From: an uncultured Algibacter sp.
GTDB lineage: Bacteria; Bacteroidota; Bacteroidia; Flavobacteriales; Flavobacteriaceae
NCBI RefSeq assembly: GCF_947490405.1
Contig: NZ_CANLGU010000009.1
Location: 1 to 64,000 of the forward strand
Direction of reading: 5' to 3'
Length of the DNA stretch: 64,000 nt
Positions 36,866 through 48,332 of this stretch are shown here, piece by piece. Below the pieces are notes generated by a model, which worked only from the letters and a program-made list of their open reading frames with translations, made no database searches and was not told the origin of the DNA. The first letter of the stretch is position 1. The number at the start of each line of letters is the position of its first letter. Position numbers and translations under genes: made by a program.

Positions 36866-38230
36866 TTACTCAACTATTATTTTCTTATTAACAGCACCTT
36901 CAAGAGTATCAATCTTTAACAAATACAACCCTGAATTTAAGCTAGAAATATTTAATGCGTTATTCTCTAATCCGTTTTGAGAAAAAACTTGTTTTCCTAA
37001 CAAATCATAAATTTTGATAGAAGACACCTCAATAGTATTTGAATCTATATACAATAGATCTTTTGCTGGGTTAGGATAAATATTGAAGTTTGACACTAAA
37101 TTACCTTCTACAGAAAGCGTCTGAAAACTCACATTAATTTCGCCATATGTTAACCCCCCAAAATCGCTTAAATTCATACTTGTTAATTCTGTACTAGGCA
37201 CATTTCTAGTTCCTGTACTACTAAACCTCCAATCAGGATATGATACAGAATTTACACGTCCAGCCATCCAATCGTCATTATTAACAGCATCTACAGTACA
37301 AGCAAAACCAGTAGAAGTACCTTGTCTTGCTACATAATTAGGATACTGATTAAGTGTAACTATTGTAGGAGATAGGGAACTATCAAAACGAAGTAAAGGG
37401 TCTGTAGAAAGAAGTTGTTCAACAAAAATTATTTTACCATAACCAAATTCACCTACTTCTCCATTACCAGTAGTAATGTCATCATCATCTAATATACTGA
37501 CAGAATCGTATATCGTCCAAGTTAAGGCAGCTCCATCAAGAACCCCATCTTCATTAGTATCTACAATCTCATCCTTTGGATCTGTAGCAGATTGCACTAT
37601 CATATATGTAGCACTTTGATCATTAAAAGTTCCATCATATCCGATATCTGGGGTAATTGATGAAATATTGTAGTTATTTAAAGTTTCGTTATTTCCATCT
37701 GAAGGACTTTCATCTGTCCAATCTATGGTATCAGCAACTAATTGTATAGTTACTACATTAGCATCTGAAGTAGCTAAATCAGTAGCAAAAGGATTAATAA
37801 ATTTTGTACCACTTATATCTGCACCAAGTAAATCAACTGCACCAGTTCCTGTATTCATAGTAATATCAGCAACAATAGCTAAAATCCCATTACTACCAAA
37901 TTGCAAGCCGCTTAAGTTTATAGATTCTCTAACTTTACCAATGTTTGATGAAACATCACTATCATCACCATCTCCATCTACTACAATAAAATATACATTA
38001 GCTGGAATAGTGGCATTTGCTGGCCCTCTAAATTCAAAGTATTCAATACCTGCATCTGTATCCGTTTGATAAGGCTCCATGGAGGAATTATCAGAATCAT
38101 TAAAAAAGGCAGTACTACTATTAGGAGGGCTTGGAACTATTTCACTAATAAAATAGGAGGTATGATCATAAGTTTGGGAGTACCCCAAAGTATATACACA
38201 TAGTAATAATAAAAGTAGTTTTGTTTTCAT
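36866..38230 (-). CDS. secreted lamin-tail-like protein with T9SS sorting domain
   Basis: FEFRGPANATIPANVYFIVVDGDGDDSDV; C-terminal NFNIYPNPAKDLLYIDSN. Confidence 0.6.
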   Translation of the reverse strand: MKTKLLLLLLCVYTLGYSQTYDHTSYFISEIVPSPPNSSTAFFNDSDNSSMEPYQTDTDAGIEYFEFRGPANATIPANVYFIVVDGDGDDSDVSSNIGKVRESINLSGLQFGSNGILAIVADITMNTGTGAVDLLGADISGTKFINPFATDLATSDANVVTIQLVADTIDWTDESPSDGNNETLNNYNISSITPDIGYDGTFNDQSATYMIVQSATDPKDEIVDTNEDGVLDGAALTWTIYDSVSILDDDDITTGNGEVGEFGYGKIIFVEQLLSTDPLLRFDSSLSPTIVTLNQYPNYVARQGTSTGFACTVDAVNNDDWMAGRVNSVSYPDWRFSSTGTRNVPSTELTSMNLSDFGGLTYGEINVSFQTLSVEGNLVSNFNIYPNPAKDLLYIDSNTIEVSSIKIYDLLGKQVFSQNGLENNALNISSLNSGLYLLKIDTLEGAVNKKIIVE

Positions 38231-38273
38231 AATATCTAGTTTAGAAAAGTTAAAAATCAGTCTACCATACTTT

Positions 38274-38316
38274 TTGGAAAACCAAATTGGTTAACCAGAT
38301 TGGTTTTCCAAATATA
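38274..38316. promoter_or_regulatory. candidate triple GntR operator
   Basis: TTGGAAAACCAA A TTGGTTAACCAG A TTGGTTTTCCAAATATA. Confidence 0.6.
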
Positions 38317-38583
38317 TTGCTTTTTTTTTAGGAAACAAATTTTTTAACACAAATACAAAGGGATTAATTGACAACTATGTTAGAAAAATTAGTTTACAAC
38401 AAAACATTAACTTCTTTAAAGGTATGATTCAAAAAAAAAATCAGGAGATAGATAAATTAAAATAAACACAAAACAATAGTGCAAATTAATTTAATACTAA
38501 AGAGCTTTTAATCTATGTTATAGGGAGAAATAAAAAACTCTGTATACAAATATATTGATACAGAGATGTTTTCTATTTATTCG

Positions 38584-38657
38584 TGACCCCGACAGGATTC
38601 AAACCTGTAACCCTCAGAGCCGAAATCTGATGCGCTATTCAGTTGCGCCACGGGGCC
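38584..38657 (-). tRNA. tRNA-Arg (anticodon TCG)
   Basis: GGCCCCG acceptor pairs with CGGGGTC; anticodon arm TCAGA-TTTCGGC-TCTGA; T arm ACAGG-TTTGAAT-CCTGT. Confidence 0.95.
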
Positions 38658-38685
38658 GTTTTCTGCGTAAAGCAGATATATTATT

Positions 38686-39135
38686 TTATGATAACTTTGC
38701 TTTTACAATATTAGAAATAGTTTTTCCATCGGCTTGTCCAGCTAGTTCTTTACTTACCATACCCATAACTTTTCCCATATCTTTCATACCTTCTGCTCCT
38801 GTTTGCTCTATTACGGCTACAACAACTTTCTCAATCTCTTCTTCACTTAATGCTTCTGGTAAAAATTGACTAATAACTTCTGCTTCGTCAATTTCTGGTA
38901 AGGCTAAATCTTTTCTATCTTGATTTAAATAGATTGCAGCACTATCCTTTCTTTGTTTTACTAATTTTTGAAGTATTTTGAGTTCTTGCTCTTCTGTTAA
39001 ATCTTCTTTTGCTCCACTTTCAGTTTGCGCTAATAAAATGGCTGATTTCACAGCTCTCAATGCGGTTAAAGCGGTTTGATCTTTAGATTTCATAGCTTCT
39101 TTCAAAGCTATCATTATGTCTTGTTGTAAACTCAT
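38686..39135 (-). CDS. GatB/YqeY domain protein
   Basis: MKSKDQTALTALRAVKSAIL...QLLPEALSEEEIE-like; family pattern. Confidence 0.92.
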   Translation of the reverse strand: MSLQQDIMIALKEAMKSKDQTALTALRAVKSAILLAQTESGAKEDLTEEQELKILQKLVKQRKDSAAIYLNQDRKDLALPEIDEAEVISQFLPEALSEEEIEKVVVAVIEQTGAEGMKDMGKVMGMVSKELAGQADGKTISNIVKAKLS

Positions 39136-39200
39136 AATTTCAAATATTTACTGAATGCGAATATAGAAAATAGATTTCTGCATTTACAGGAATAACAATA

Positions 39201-39240
39201 AAAAAACCCGAAAAAAGGAGGGAATCTTTTCGGGTTTTTA
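39201..39240 (-). terminator. rho-independent terminator after ftsZ
   Basis: AAAAACCCGAAAA...TTTTCGGGTTTTT. Confidence 0.8.
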
Positions 39241-39268
39241 AATAACACACTAAGTTTAATTCTAATAA

Positions 39269-41263
39269 TTAATCTACATTATCATGCAAAAACGAATTAT
39301 TATTTCTTAATTGTATATCATCATTATCATCTAATCCAATACTTGTTCTTGATAAATCATTACTTTCAGAAGAGTGCTTAGTTTCATCTAAATCAACTCC
39401 TTGGCGTTTATAAGCTGGCACCTTTTCTATATCATCAATTTTAGCATTATTGAATTTATAATTAAAGTCTTTCATCTTACGTCTGCGTTCTTCTGCTCGC
39501 TCTTTCAATAATTCTGAAATCGGGCTATTCATCGGATCAATTTCCTCAACTTCATCATCAATAACGAGTTCATTTAATACCTTCTTTTCAAAAACAACTT
39601 CTTCATCAACTTCTTCTAATACCTCTTTTGTTGTCTGTTGTGTTTGATTAATCGAAGATTCTACTTCAACATAATCATCTAAAGCATAACGTATATCTCC
39701 TTCTTCATTAGTTTCATTAACTGTAATCAATTCAACATAATCATTTACTTCAATATCATTCACATCATCAGTTGAATCATCAGTTAAGTCATAAGAAATA
39801 ATATCTTCCATAGGCTCTTCCATTTCCTCGTTTGAAGAAGATAGTGGTAAGTCAAAAGTCAATGTTATTTGTTGCTCTTCTTCAATATTATCTGATATCA
39901 CTTCAACATCCTGAACATCTTCAATATCTGTTGCCATTCTAGTAACTGGCTTAATAATGAAATCTTCATCCTCTTCGAGAGTATTAATGTTAGCACTTAC
40001 TTGATCATAAACCACATCCATATTCTTAATAATTTCCGAAGTAGGAATTAAGTCAATATTTTCAGGTACGTGCTGTATGTCTTCCTTTTTCACAAAAGAA
40101 ACTTCCTCTTCTTCTATCTCTAAAGTATGACGCACTAATGGTGTTTCTTTCTTTTCTTCAAGCTCAATAATTGGCTCAATGATTACTGGCTCTTTTTCTT
40201 TAGAATCTAGCTCCTGCTCTTCTCCTAAAGCATGAACTACCTTTTTGGTTTCAGTATTAGAAATTTCGTCTTGTTGCTCAATATCGAAACCAGTAGCTAT
40301 GATAGTAACAGCTATAGATTCCTCCAAAGCTTCATCTTCACCAACACCCATGATAATATTAGCCCCATGGCCTGCTTCATTTTGAATATGATCATTGATT
40401 TCTCCAATTTCATCAATTGTAATTTCTTGAGATCCAGAAACTATAAGTAATAATACGTTTTTAGCTCCTGTAATTTTATTATCGTTTAATAATGGAGAGT
40501 CAAGTGCCTTACGAATAGCATCTTGAGCACGATTTTGACCTGATGCTAATGCTGACCCCATAATAGCTGTACCACTATTACTTAAAACGGTTTTAGCATC
40601 ACGTAAATCGATGTTTTGAGTGTAGTGATGTGTAATAACTTCTGCTATTCCACGAGCAGCTGTGGACAACACTTCATCTGCTTTAGAAAACCCAGCTTTA
40701 AAACCAAGGTTTCCATATACTTCGCGAAGTTTATTATTGTTTATAACAATTAACGAATCAACCACATCTCTTAATTTCTCAATCCCTTTTTGAGATTGCT
40801 CGATACGCATTCTACCTTCAAATTGAAATGGCATAGTAACGATACCTACTGTTAGGATATCTAAGTCCTTTGCCATTTTAGCAATTATAGGAGCAGCACC
40901 AGTTCCTGTTCCCCCTCCCATTCCAGCAGTAATAAATACCATTTTAGTATTGGTATCTAGCATTTGAGAAATATCATCAAAACTTTCTACAGCAGATTGT
41001 TCGCCTATATCTGGATTTGCTCCAGCACCTAATCCTTCAGTTAAGTTAACGCCTAATTGGATTTTATTAGGAACACCACTGTTTTGTAGGGCTTGCGCAT
41101 CTGTATTACAAATGTAAAAATCTACGCCTTTGATACCTTGCTGAAACATGTGGTTAATGGCATTACTACCACCGCCACCTACACCAATGACTTTAATAAC
41201 ATTTGACTGATTTTTAGGTAAGTCAAATGAAATACTTGTTTCGAATTCTTTTTTGCTGCTCAT
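39269..41263 (-). CDS. ftsZ: cell division protein FtsZ with long acidic C-terminal region
   Basis: [36 protein letters not shown] start at 41263. Confidence 0.97.
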   Translation of the reverse strand: MSSKKEFETSISFDLPKNQSNVIKVIGVGGGGSNAINHMFQQGIKGVDFYICNTDAQALQNSGVPNKIQLGVNLTEGLGAGANPDIGEQSAVESFDDISQMLDTNTKMVFITAGMGGGTGTGAAPIIAKMAKDLDILTVGIVTMPFQFEGRMRIEQSQKGIEKLRDVVDSLIVINNNKLREVYGNLGFKAGFSKADEVLSTAARGIAEVITHHYTQNIDLRDAKTVLSNSGTAIMGSALASGQNRAQDAIRKALDSPLLNDNKITGAKNVLLLIVSGSQEITIDEIGEINDHIQNEAGHGANIIMGVGEDEALEESIAVTIIATGFDIEQQDEISNTETKKVVHALGEEQELDSKEKEPVIIEPIIELEEKKETPLVRHTLEIEEEEVSFVKKEDIQHVPENIDLIPTSEIIKNMDVVYDQVSANINTLEEDEDFIIKPVTRMATDIEDVQDVEVISDNIEEEQQITLTFDLPLSSSNEEMEEPMEDIISYDLTDDSTDDVNDIEVNDYVELITVNETNEEGDIRYALDDYVEVESSINQTQQTTKEVLEEVDEEVVFEKKVLNELVIDDEVEEIDPMNSPISELLKERAEERRRKMKDFNYKFNNAKIDDIEKVPAYKRQGVDLDETKHSSESNDLSRTSIGLDDNDDIQLRNNNSFLHDNVD

Positions 41264-41317
41264 AAAATTCTGTTTTTCTGGGGTTTTGTACTTAATATTT
41301 TGATTCAATGGATTTAA

Positions 41318-42631
41318 TTACTCAGCGTTATCTAAAAAATCTTTAACGCGCTCTGTTAACTTATCAAGAAATGAGCGTCTTTCCTTGATAGGCTTTTCTT
41401 TAATCTCTTCTTCAACTAGCGGTATTTCTTCTTCATTTACAACTTGCTCTTGTTGCTCAATCTTCTTTCTTTCTTGACGTTTTAAACCATCTAAAACCAA
41501 ACCAACTGCTGTGGCAAATAAAGGGCTTGTAATATCATCATCACTATCACCAGCAAGGTGTTCATTAGGATAACCAATTCTGGTATCCATTCCTGTAATA
41601 TATTCTACTAATTGTTTTAAATGTTTAAGCTGACTGCCACCACCTGTTAAAACAATACCTGCAATTAATTTTTTCTTTTGCTCTTCGTGCCCGTAATTTT
41701 TAATCTCGACATAAACCTGTTCTACAATTTCAACAACACGAGCATGTATAATTTTAGACAAGTTTTTTAATGTAATTTCTTTGGGCTCTCTACCTCTTAA
41801 ACCAGGAATGGAAACAATCTCGTTATCTTTATTTTCCCCTGGCCACGCAGAACCAAATTTTATTTTTAATAATTCTGCTTGTTTCTCAATAATTGAGCAT
41901 CCTTCTTTTATATCTTCAGTAATCACATTTCCTCCAAAAGGAATAACGGCTGTATGACGAATTATACCATCTCTAAAAATAGCTAAATCAGTCGTTCCAC
42001 CTCCTATATCAATCAAAGCAACACCTGCTTCTTTTTCTTCTTGACTTAATACAGCATTTGCTGATGCTAAAGGCTCTAGCGTAATCCCTTCAAGATTTAA
42101 TCCTGAACTTTGAACACAACGACCTATATTCCTGATAGAGGATACTTGACCAACTACGACATGAAAATTTGCTTCAAGGCGACCGCCATACATTCCTATA
42201 GGCTCTTTTATTTCAGCTTGACCATCAACTTTATACTCCTGGGGTAAGACATGAATAATTTCTTCACCTGGAAGCATAACCAACTTATGAACTTGATTGA
42301 TTAGCCTATCAATATCATCATCATCAATAACCGTTTCGGAATTTGAACGGGTTATGTAATCACTATGTTGTAAACTACGAATATGCTGTCCTGCTATACC
42401 AACAGTGACTTCATCAATTTTCATTTCCGCAGCGGCTTCAGCTTCTTGAACTGCTTGTTGAATAGACTGGATAGTTTGTGTAATGTTATTAACCACACCA
42501 CGATGCACACCTAAACTTTTAGATTTACCAATGCCTAAAATTTCAACCTTGCCGTATTCATTTTTACGACCAATCATAGCTACTATCTTGGTAGTTCCTA
42601 TGTCTAACCCTACTGATAAATTATGCTCCAT
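41318..42631 (-). CDS. ftsA: cell division protein FtsA
   Basis: VGLDIGTTKIVAMIG, ALIDIGGGTTDLAIF. Confidence 0.97.
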   Translation of the reverse strand: MEHNLSVGLDIGTTKIVAMIGRKNEYGKVEILGIGKSKSLGVHRGVVNNITQTIQSIQQAVQEAEAAAEMKIDEVTVGIAGQHIRSLQHSDYITRSNSETVIDDDDIDRLINQVHKLVMLPGEEIIHVLPQEYKVDGQAEIKEPIGMYGGRLEANFHVVVGQVSSIRNIGRCVQSSGLNLEGITLEPLASANAVLSQEEKEAGVALIDIGGGTTDLAIFRDGIIRHTAVIPFGGNVITEDIKEGCSIIEKQAELLKIKFGSAWPGENKDNEIVSIPGLRGREPKEITLKNLSKIIHARVVEIVEQVYVEIKNYGHEEQKKKLIAGIVLTGGGSQLKHLKQLVEYITGMDTRIGYPNEHLAGDSDDDITSPLFATAVGLVLDGLKRQERKKIEQQEQVVNEEEIPLVEEEIKEKPIKERRSFLDKLTERVKDFLDNAE

Positions 42632-42634
42632 AGC

Positions 42635-43354
42635 TTATATTTTGGTACATATTACTTGGTTCTCAAACTGTAAATTCACTTTACTATAATTATTAAGTGT
42701 CTTATCCTTTTGATTCTTTTTATAAAATGCTTTTAGATTATTTATTTTTTTATCCAAAAATTTATCATCTCCTAATTGCACTAAAAAACCACACTTTCTA
42801 AGTCTTAAATAAAGACTTTTATTAATATCTTGATGAATCTCAAAAACATGCTTTTCCAAAAAATCATCAGTTTTAATTTTACGTGCTATTTTATAGACGC
42901 TTTTTAAATTATTTTTTTCAACAAAACCAGTAACCAGTGGCACTCTAGCGGAATAACTTTTTGATAATGGCATGAATGAACCGTCATCATCAATGTAATA
43001 AGACGCATTTGTACTTACTCTTGCAATAGGCGTTTTCTGTTCAATATCAGCATTAAGTGTACCATTTACAGCAACATACACTTCTGCAGTTTTTATCATA
43101 GGATTAGATTTGAGGGCATTTTCTAATTCATTCAAATCTAAAGTTTCTTTAGGCACGTTTTTAAAGCCGTCATAATTTTGTATTAACAATTTACTAACAG
43201 TTTCATTGGTAATAAAAAGGTTGTTTTCCCCAATAAATTTCACTTGAGGTTGGGATAAATTTCTATTAGCATTTCTCTGAGACGAGAACGCAAATAAAAA
43301 CACCACCAATGCTAATAAAACAACTAATTTTATGTAACCCCAATTAACTCGCAA
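42635..43354 (-). CDS. ftsQ: cell division protein FtsQ
   Basis: position between murC and ftsA, single TM, POTRA-like region. Confidence 0.88.
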   Translation of the reverse strand: MRVNWGYIKLVVLLALVVFLFAFSSQRNANRNLSQPQVKFIGENNLFITNETVSKLLIQNYDGFKNVPKETLDLNELENALKSNPMIKTAEVYVAVNGTLNADIEQKTPIARVSTNASYYIDDDGSFMPLSKSYSARVPLVTGFVEKNNLKSVYKIARKIKTDDFLEKHVFEIHQDINKSLYLRLRKCGFLVQLGDDKFLDKKINNLKAFYKKNQKDKTLNNYSKVNLQFENQVICTKI

Positions 43355-44696
43355 TACTGAATTCTTTTTTTATATATTTCACTTCTTCCCCAATATCCCC
43401 AGCACCTATAGTTAATATGACTTTAGCACTGCTTTGACGGATTTTATTTATTATCTCGTTTTTTCTAACCAACTGCTTATTTTTATTATCTATTTTATTC
43501 ATTAACCATGATGATGTAACACCTTCAATTGGCAACTCTCTTGCTGGGTAAATATCCAACAACATCAACTCATCAAACTGAGATAAGCTTTCTGCAAAAG
43601 CATCAGCAAAATCTTTAGTTCGACTATACAAATGCGGTTGAAAAATAGCAAGCACATCTTTATCAGGATACATTTCTCGTACCGCCTGATATACAGCATT
43701 TATCTCTTCTGGATGATGCGCATAATCATCAATAAACACAAACTCTTCTGTTTTTATGTGATACGTAAATCGTCTTTTAACCCCCTTATAAGATGCTAAA
43801 GCTTTGGCGAGCTGTTGGTGCGGGCAACCATATTCCACAGCCATCGCCAAGGCTATTAATGCATTCGACAAATTGTGTCTACCAGGTAGGTTAAATTGTA
43901 TATTTTTAAGCACAGTTTTTGGCATTTTTACATCAAAAACATATGCTCCGTTTTCTATTTTTATATTTTGAATGGTATAATCTGAATCGTCTTCAATCCC
44001 ATAAGTAATTCCTTTTAAGGGTAATCCATTTTTAACAAATAGCTTCCCATTAGGTTTAATTCTTTTTGAAAACTCTTCAAATGTTTTTTTTAATTCTGAA
44101 GCATCTCCATAAATATCCAAATGATCTGCATCCATTGACGTAATACAAGCCAAATCTGGAGATAATGTCAAGAATGAACGGTCAAATTCATCAGCTTCAA
44201 CTACAGAAACCTCAGCGCCATTAAGAATTAAATTAGAATTATAATTTTCACTAATACCTCCTAAGAAAGCAGTTACAGGCTCATTACAAACCTTCATAAT
44301 ATGCCCTAAAATACTTGTTGTTGTCGTTTTTCCATGAGTTCCAGCTACAGCTAAACAAAATGTGTGTTCTGTTATTAAACCTAAAACCTCAGAACGTTTT
44401 AAAACACTAAAACCATTATCTTTAAAATAACTTAACTCGTTATGATTTTTTGGTATGGCAGGTGTGTAAATTACTAACGTGTCTTCAGGGTTCTTAAAAT
44501 CTAAATTTATATTTTGAATAGCATCGTTAAAATGAACTTCAACACCTAACTCTGTTAAGCTATCTGTAACTTCTGTTTGTGTCTTATCATAGCCAGCAAC
44601 ATGTTTTTTATTAGCATAAAAATAGCGTGCTAGAGCACTCATGCCTATACCACCAATACCAATAAAATAGATATTATTTACGTCTTCTAAATTCAT
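43344..44696 (-). CDS. murC: UDP-N-acetylmuramate--L-alanine ligase
   Basis: [39 protein letters not shown]. Confidence 0.97.
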   Translation of the reverse strand: MNLEDVNNIYFIGIGGIGMSALARYFYANKKHVAGYDKTQTEVTDSLTELGVEVHFNDAIQNINLDFKNPEDTLVIYTPAIPKNHNELSYFKDNGFSVLKRSEVLGLITEHTFCLAVAGTHGKTTTTSILGHIMKVCNEPVTAFLGGISENYNSNLILNGAEVSVVEADEFDRSFLTLSPDLACITSMDADHLDIYGDASELKKTFEEFSKRIKPNGKLFVKNGLPLKGITYGIEDDSDYTIQNIKIENGAYVFDVKMPKTVLKNIQFNLPGRHNLSNALIALAMAVEYGCPHQQLAKALASYKGVKRRFTYHIKTEEFVFIDDYAHHPEEINAVYQAVREMYPDKDVLAIFQPHLYSRTKDFADAFAESLSQFDELMLLDIYPARELPIEGVTSSWLMNKIDNKNKQLVRKNEIINKIRQSSAKVILTIGAGDIGEEVKYIKKEFSIAS

Positions 44697-45796
44697 TTAT
44701 TATTCTTCAAAAGTTTTTCAACCTCGTCTACGATATCTTTTGTTGCATTTACTAATGCTAGTTTTTTAATATTATCTCCTAATTGTTTTTGTTTTTCTAC
44801 AGAACCTACAAGCTGAGAAAATTTATTTTCAAAATCCGCTTCTAAATCCTCCTCTTTAATCATTATTGCAGCATCTTCATTTACAATAGACATAGCGTTT
44901 TTGGTTTGATGATCTTCAGCAACATTTGGAGACGGAATAAATAGTACTGGCTTACCAACAATACACAATTCTGAAACCGAACCAGCTCCTGCTCTAGAAA
45001 TCACAATATCTGCTGCTGCGTATGCAAAATCCATGTTGTTTAGAAACTCATAAACCTGAACATCTTTTGTATTCTTGTATATCTTATATCGTTGATAATA
45101 CAACTTTCCACATTGCCAGATAATTTGAATGTTTTGTGTATCAAAAAAATCTAATTCTTTTTCTATTAGCTCATTAATCCTTCTAGAACCTAAACTACCA
45201 CCTATAACAAGTAGTGTATATTTACCGTGTTTTAAATCAAAAAAATCTTTTGCCTCAACAGTTTTTGTTTTAATATCCAATAAACTTTGCCGTACAGGAT
45301 TCCCTGTTTTAATAATTTTATCTTCTGGAAAAAACCGCTCTAAACCATCATAAGCAACACATATTTTTTTTGCTTTTTTTGATAACAATTTATTTGTAAT
45401 TCCAGGATAAGAATTCTGTTCTTGAATTAATGTTGGAATATTATTTGAAGCAGCAACTTGCAATAATGGACCACTCGCAAAACCACCTGTACCTATAGCC
45501 ACATCGGGCTTAAAGGATTTTACGATTTTACGAGCTTTCCAAATGCTACTAATCACTTTAAAAGGAAAACTTAAATTTTTCAAGGTTAACTTACGCTGAA
45601 TACCAGAAATCCACAAACCTTTAATATCGTACCCCGCCTGAGGAACTTTTTCCATTTCCATTCTATCTTTAGCACCAACAAATAAAAAATCGGCATCAGG
45701 AAAACGAGATTTTAATTCGTTTGCAATAGCTATAGCAGGATAAATATGACCTCCTGTTCCACCTCCAGATAATATGATTTTATATTTTTGATTCAT
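44693..45796 (-). CDS. murG: UDP-GlcNAc transferase MurG
   Basis: [40 protein letters not shown]. Confidence 0.97.
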   Translation of the reverse strand: MNQKYKIILSGGGTGGHIYPAIAIANELKSRFPDADFLFVGAKDRMEMEKVPQAGYDIKGLWISGIQRKLTLKNLSFPFKVISSIWKARKIVKSFKPDVAIGTGGFASGPLLQVAASNNIPTLIQEQNSYPGITNKLLSKKAKKICVAYDGLERFFPEDKIIKTGNPVRQSLLDIKTKTVEAKDFFDLKHGKYTLLVIGGSLGSRRINELIEKELDFFDTQNIQIIWQCGKLYYQRYKIYKNTKDVQVYEFLNNMDFAYAAADIVISRAGAGSVSELCIVGKPVLFIPSPNVAEDHQTKNAMSIVNEDAAIMIKEEDLEADFENKFSQLVGSVEKQKQLGDNIKKLALVNATKDIVDEVEKLLKNNK

Positions 45797-46990
45797 TTAA
45801 ATTGTTTCTGAAAGAATTTCTAATGGGTTTTCTTCGTTTATTTCTTTCTCTTTTATTTCTTCTCGCTTAGCACTTACACTAAGTATAATACCAATAGCTA
45901 AACAGGTCATCCAAATTGACGTACCTCCACTACTTATTAATGGCAATGTTTGACCAGTAACCGGAAACAACTCAACAGCTACAGCCATGTTAATTAGAGC
46001 TTGAAATACAATAGGAAGGCCAACGCCTAATACTAACAACTTTCCAAATATCGTATCTGACTTTTGAGCTACTATAACAACACGGAATAGCAACCACAAA
46101 TACAAAGTCATAATCACAAAACCTCCTACCAACCCATACTCTTCTATAATAATAGCAAAAATGAAATCTGATGACGATTGAGGTAAAAAATTCTTTTGCA
46201 TACTTTTCCCCGGGCCAACACCTTTAATCCCTCCTGTTGCAATTGCAATTTTTGCTTTTTCTATTTGATAATCTGCCTCTGTATCTTCTGGATTTGCAAA
46301 GCTTTCAATCCTTCCCATCCAAGTATCAACCCTATTAGGCATAGCATCTGGAAAAGCTTTAGCAACCAAAATAAACAAGGTTAATACCAAAATACCTGAA
46401 CCTACAATTACCGCCAAATAACGCAAAGGATAACCCCCTAAAAACACAAGCATTACTACCATTAAGAACATAATCGCTGCTGTAGAAAAATTTGCTGGCA
46501 GTATAAGGATTAAGACTAAAAAAACAGGAATCCAAAGCGGCAAAATAGTGGCTTTAAATGTTATAATTTCATCCTTAATCTTCGACATGTATCTTGCTAC
46601 ATATACCATAAGCACGACAGCTGCTAACGTGGATGTTTGAAAAGACATACCCACAAATGGAATTTGAATCCATCGACTAGCGTTAGCCCCATCTATAGTT
46701 TTACCTTGAAGCATTGTTAAGCCTAACAAAACCAGCACAACGGGAATCATTATCAAAGACAAGCCTTTAAAATATCTGTAAGGGATTTTATGTACGCCAT
46801 ACATAATAGCAAAACCCAGCAATAAATGCACAAAATGTTTAACAAAAAAAGTGAACGTACTACTACCTGCGCCCTTGTAAGCTAAATTACTAGCAGCACT
46901 GTAAACAGGCAAAAACGACAGTATTGCCAATAAAGCAACTATTGCCCAAATTAACCGATCTCCTTTTATGTTTTTAAATACTGCTTGCAC
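45797..46990 (-). CDS. ftsW: FtsW/RodA/SpoVE family protein
   Basis: polytopic; GIKGVGPGKSMQKNFLPQSSSDFIFAIIIEEYGLVGG. Confidence 0.95.
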   Translation of the reverse strand: MQAVFKNIKGDRLIWAIVALLAILSFLPVYSAASNLAYKGAGSSTFTFFVKHFVHLLLGFAIMYGVHKIPYRYFKGLSLIMIPVVLVLLGLTMLQGKTIDGANASRWIQIPFVGMSFQTSTLAAVVLMVYVARYMSKIKDEIITFKATILPLWIPVFLVLILILPANFSTAAIMFLMVVMLVFLGGYPLRYLAVIVGSGILVLTLFILVAKAFPDAMPNRVDTWMGRIESFANPEDTEADYQIEKAKIAIATGGIKGVGPGKSMQKNFLPQSSSDFIFAIIIEEYGLVGGFVIMTLYLWLLFRVVIVAQKSDTIFGKLLVLGVGLPIVFQALINMAVAVELFPVTGQTLPLISSGGTSIWMTCLAIGIILSVSAKREEIKEKEINEENPLEILSETI

Positions 46991-47000
46991 CTATATTTTT

Positions 47001-48332
47001 TTACAGATTCCTTACTGCATCTTTAAATTGACGTCCACGATCTTCATAATTTTCAAACAAATCGAAACTCGCACATGCTGGAGACAACAAAACAGCATCT
47101 CCTGCATCAGCTACTTTATATGCAATCTTTACGGCTTCGCTCATAAACTGTGTTTCAACAATAACATCAACCATATTTCCAAAAGTGTTCATCAATTTTT
47201 CATTATCAACACCCAAACAAATAATAGCCTTTACCTTTTCATTTATAAACGGAAATAACTCTTCATAATTATTACCCTTATCAACACCTCCAACAATCCA
47301 AACTGTTGGAGTATCCATACTTTCTAGAGCATAATACGTAGCATTTACATTCGTTGCTTTTGAATCGTTTACGTATTGCACTTTATTTATTTTCAGCACT
47401 TGCTCTAAACGATGTTCTACACCTTGAAAGTTCTCTAAACTCTCTCTAATGGTTTGCTTTCTTATTTTAAGTAAATGCGCCACAGTAGAAGCAGCCATGG
47501 CATTTTTTATATTGTGCTTTCCTTCTAGGGTTAAGTTTGATGTTGGCATAGTTATTTTGCTGTTATTTATTGTTAGTTTAATATTTTCTTTATCTAAATA
47601 CGCGCCATTTTCAATAGCCTTTTTTAATGAAAATGGCAATAATGTGGATTGAACTGGATTGTTTTTTAAATGGTCAACTATTACTTCATCATCAGCGTCA
47701 TATATCAAATAGTCAGCTTTAGTTTGATTCATAGCTATTCTGAATTTAGAATGGATATAGTTCTCAAATTTGTAATCATATCTATCTAAATGATCGGGAG
47801 TAATATTCAACAGCACCGCTATATTCGGCTTGAAATCAATAACATCGTCTAATTGAAAACTACTAATTTCAAGAACATAGTTTTTAAAATCTGATTCTAA
47901 AATCTGTTTAGCAAAACTATCCCCAATATTTCCTGCCAACCCTACATTTAATTCTTGTTTTAAAATGTGATGCGCTAACGTTGCCGTAGTTGTTTTCCCA
48001 TTACTTCCTGTAATACCAATAATCGTGGCATCAGTAAATTTTGAAGCAAATTCAATTTCTGAAACAACTAAAATCCCTTGTTTTCTGATTTGTTTTATCA
48101 AATCAATCTTGTCAGGAATCCCAGGACTTTTCATGATGATATCTGCATTTAAAATCTTAGATATTGTATGCATTTCATCTTCCCATTCAATCTCATTATG
48201 TATAAGAACTTGTTTGTACTTTTCTTTTATTTTTCCTTTATCGGAAACAAAAACTTGATACCCTTTTACCTTTCCCAAAAGTGCTGTTCCAACACCACTT
48301 TCTCCTCCACCAAGAATAACCAGCCTTTTCAT
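47001..48332 (-). CDS. murD: UDP-N-acetylmuramoylalanine--D-glutamate ligase
   Basis: GITGSNGKTTTATL, NITPDHLDRYDYKFENYIHSKFRI. Confidence 0.96.
   Translation of the reverse strand: MKRLVILGGGESGVGTALLGKVKGYQVFVSDKGKIKEKYKQVLIHNEIEWEDEMHTISKILNADIIMKSPGIPDKIDLIKQIRKQGILVVSEIEFASKFTDATIIGITGSNGKTTTATLAHHILKQELNVGLAGNIGDSFAKQILESDFKNYVLEISSFQLDDVIDFKPNIAVLLNITPDHLDRYDYKFENYIHSKFRIAMNQTKADYLIYDADDEVIVDHLKNNPVQSTLLPFSLKKAIENGAYLDKENIKLTINNSKITMPTSNLTLEGKHNIKNAMAASTVAHLLKIRKQTIRESLENFQGVEHRLEQVLKINKVQYVNDSKATNVNATYYALESMDTPTVWIVGGVDKGNNYEELFPFINEKVKAIICLGVDNEKLMNTFGNMVDVIVETQFMSEAVKIAYKVADAGDAVLLSPACASFDLFENYEDRGRQFKDAVRNL

Noticed and set aside
38555-38869. ORF + strand (104 aa) over the tRNA
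   Set aside because: Reads through the antisense of tRNA-Arg and yqeY; contains the typical 'DPDRIQTCNPQSRNLMRYSVAPRG' tRNA-derived artefact.
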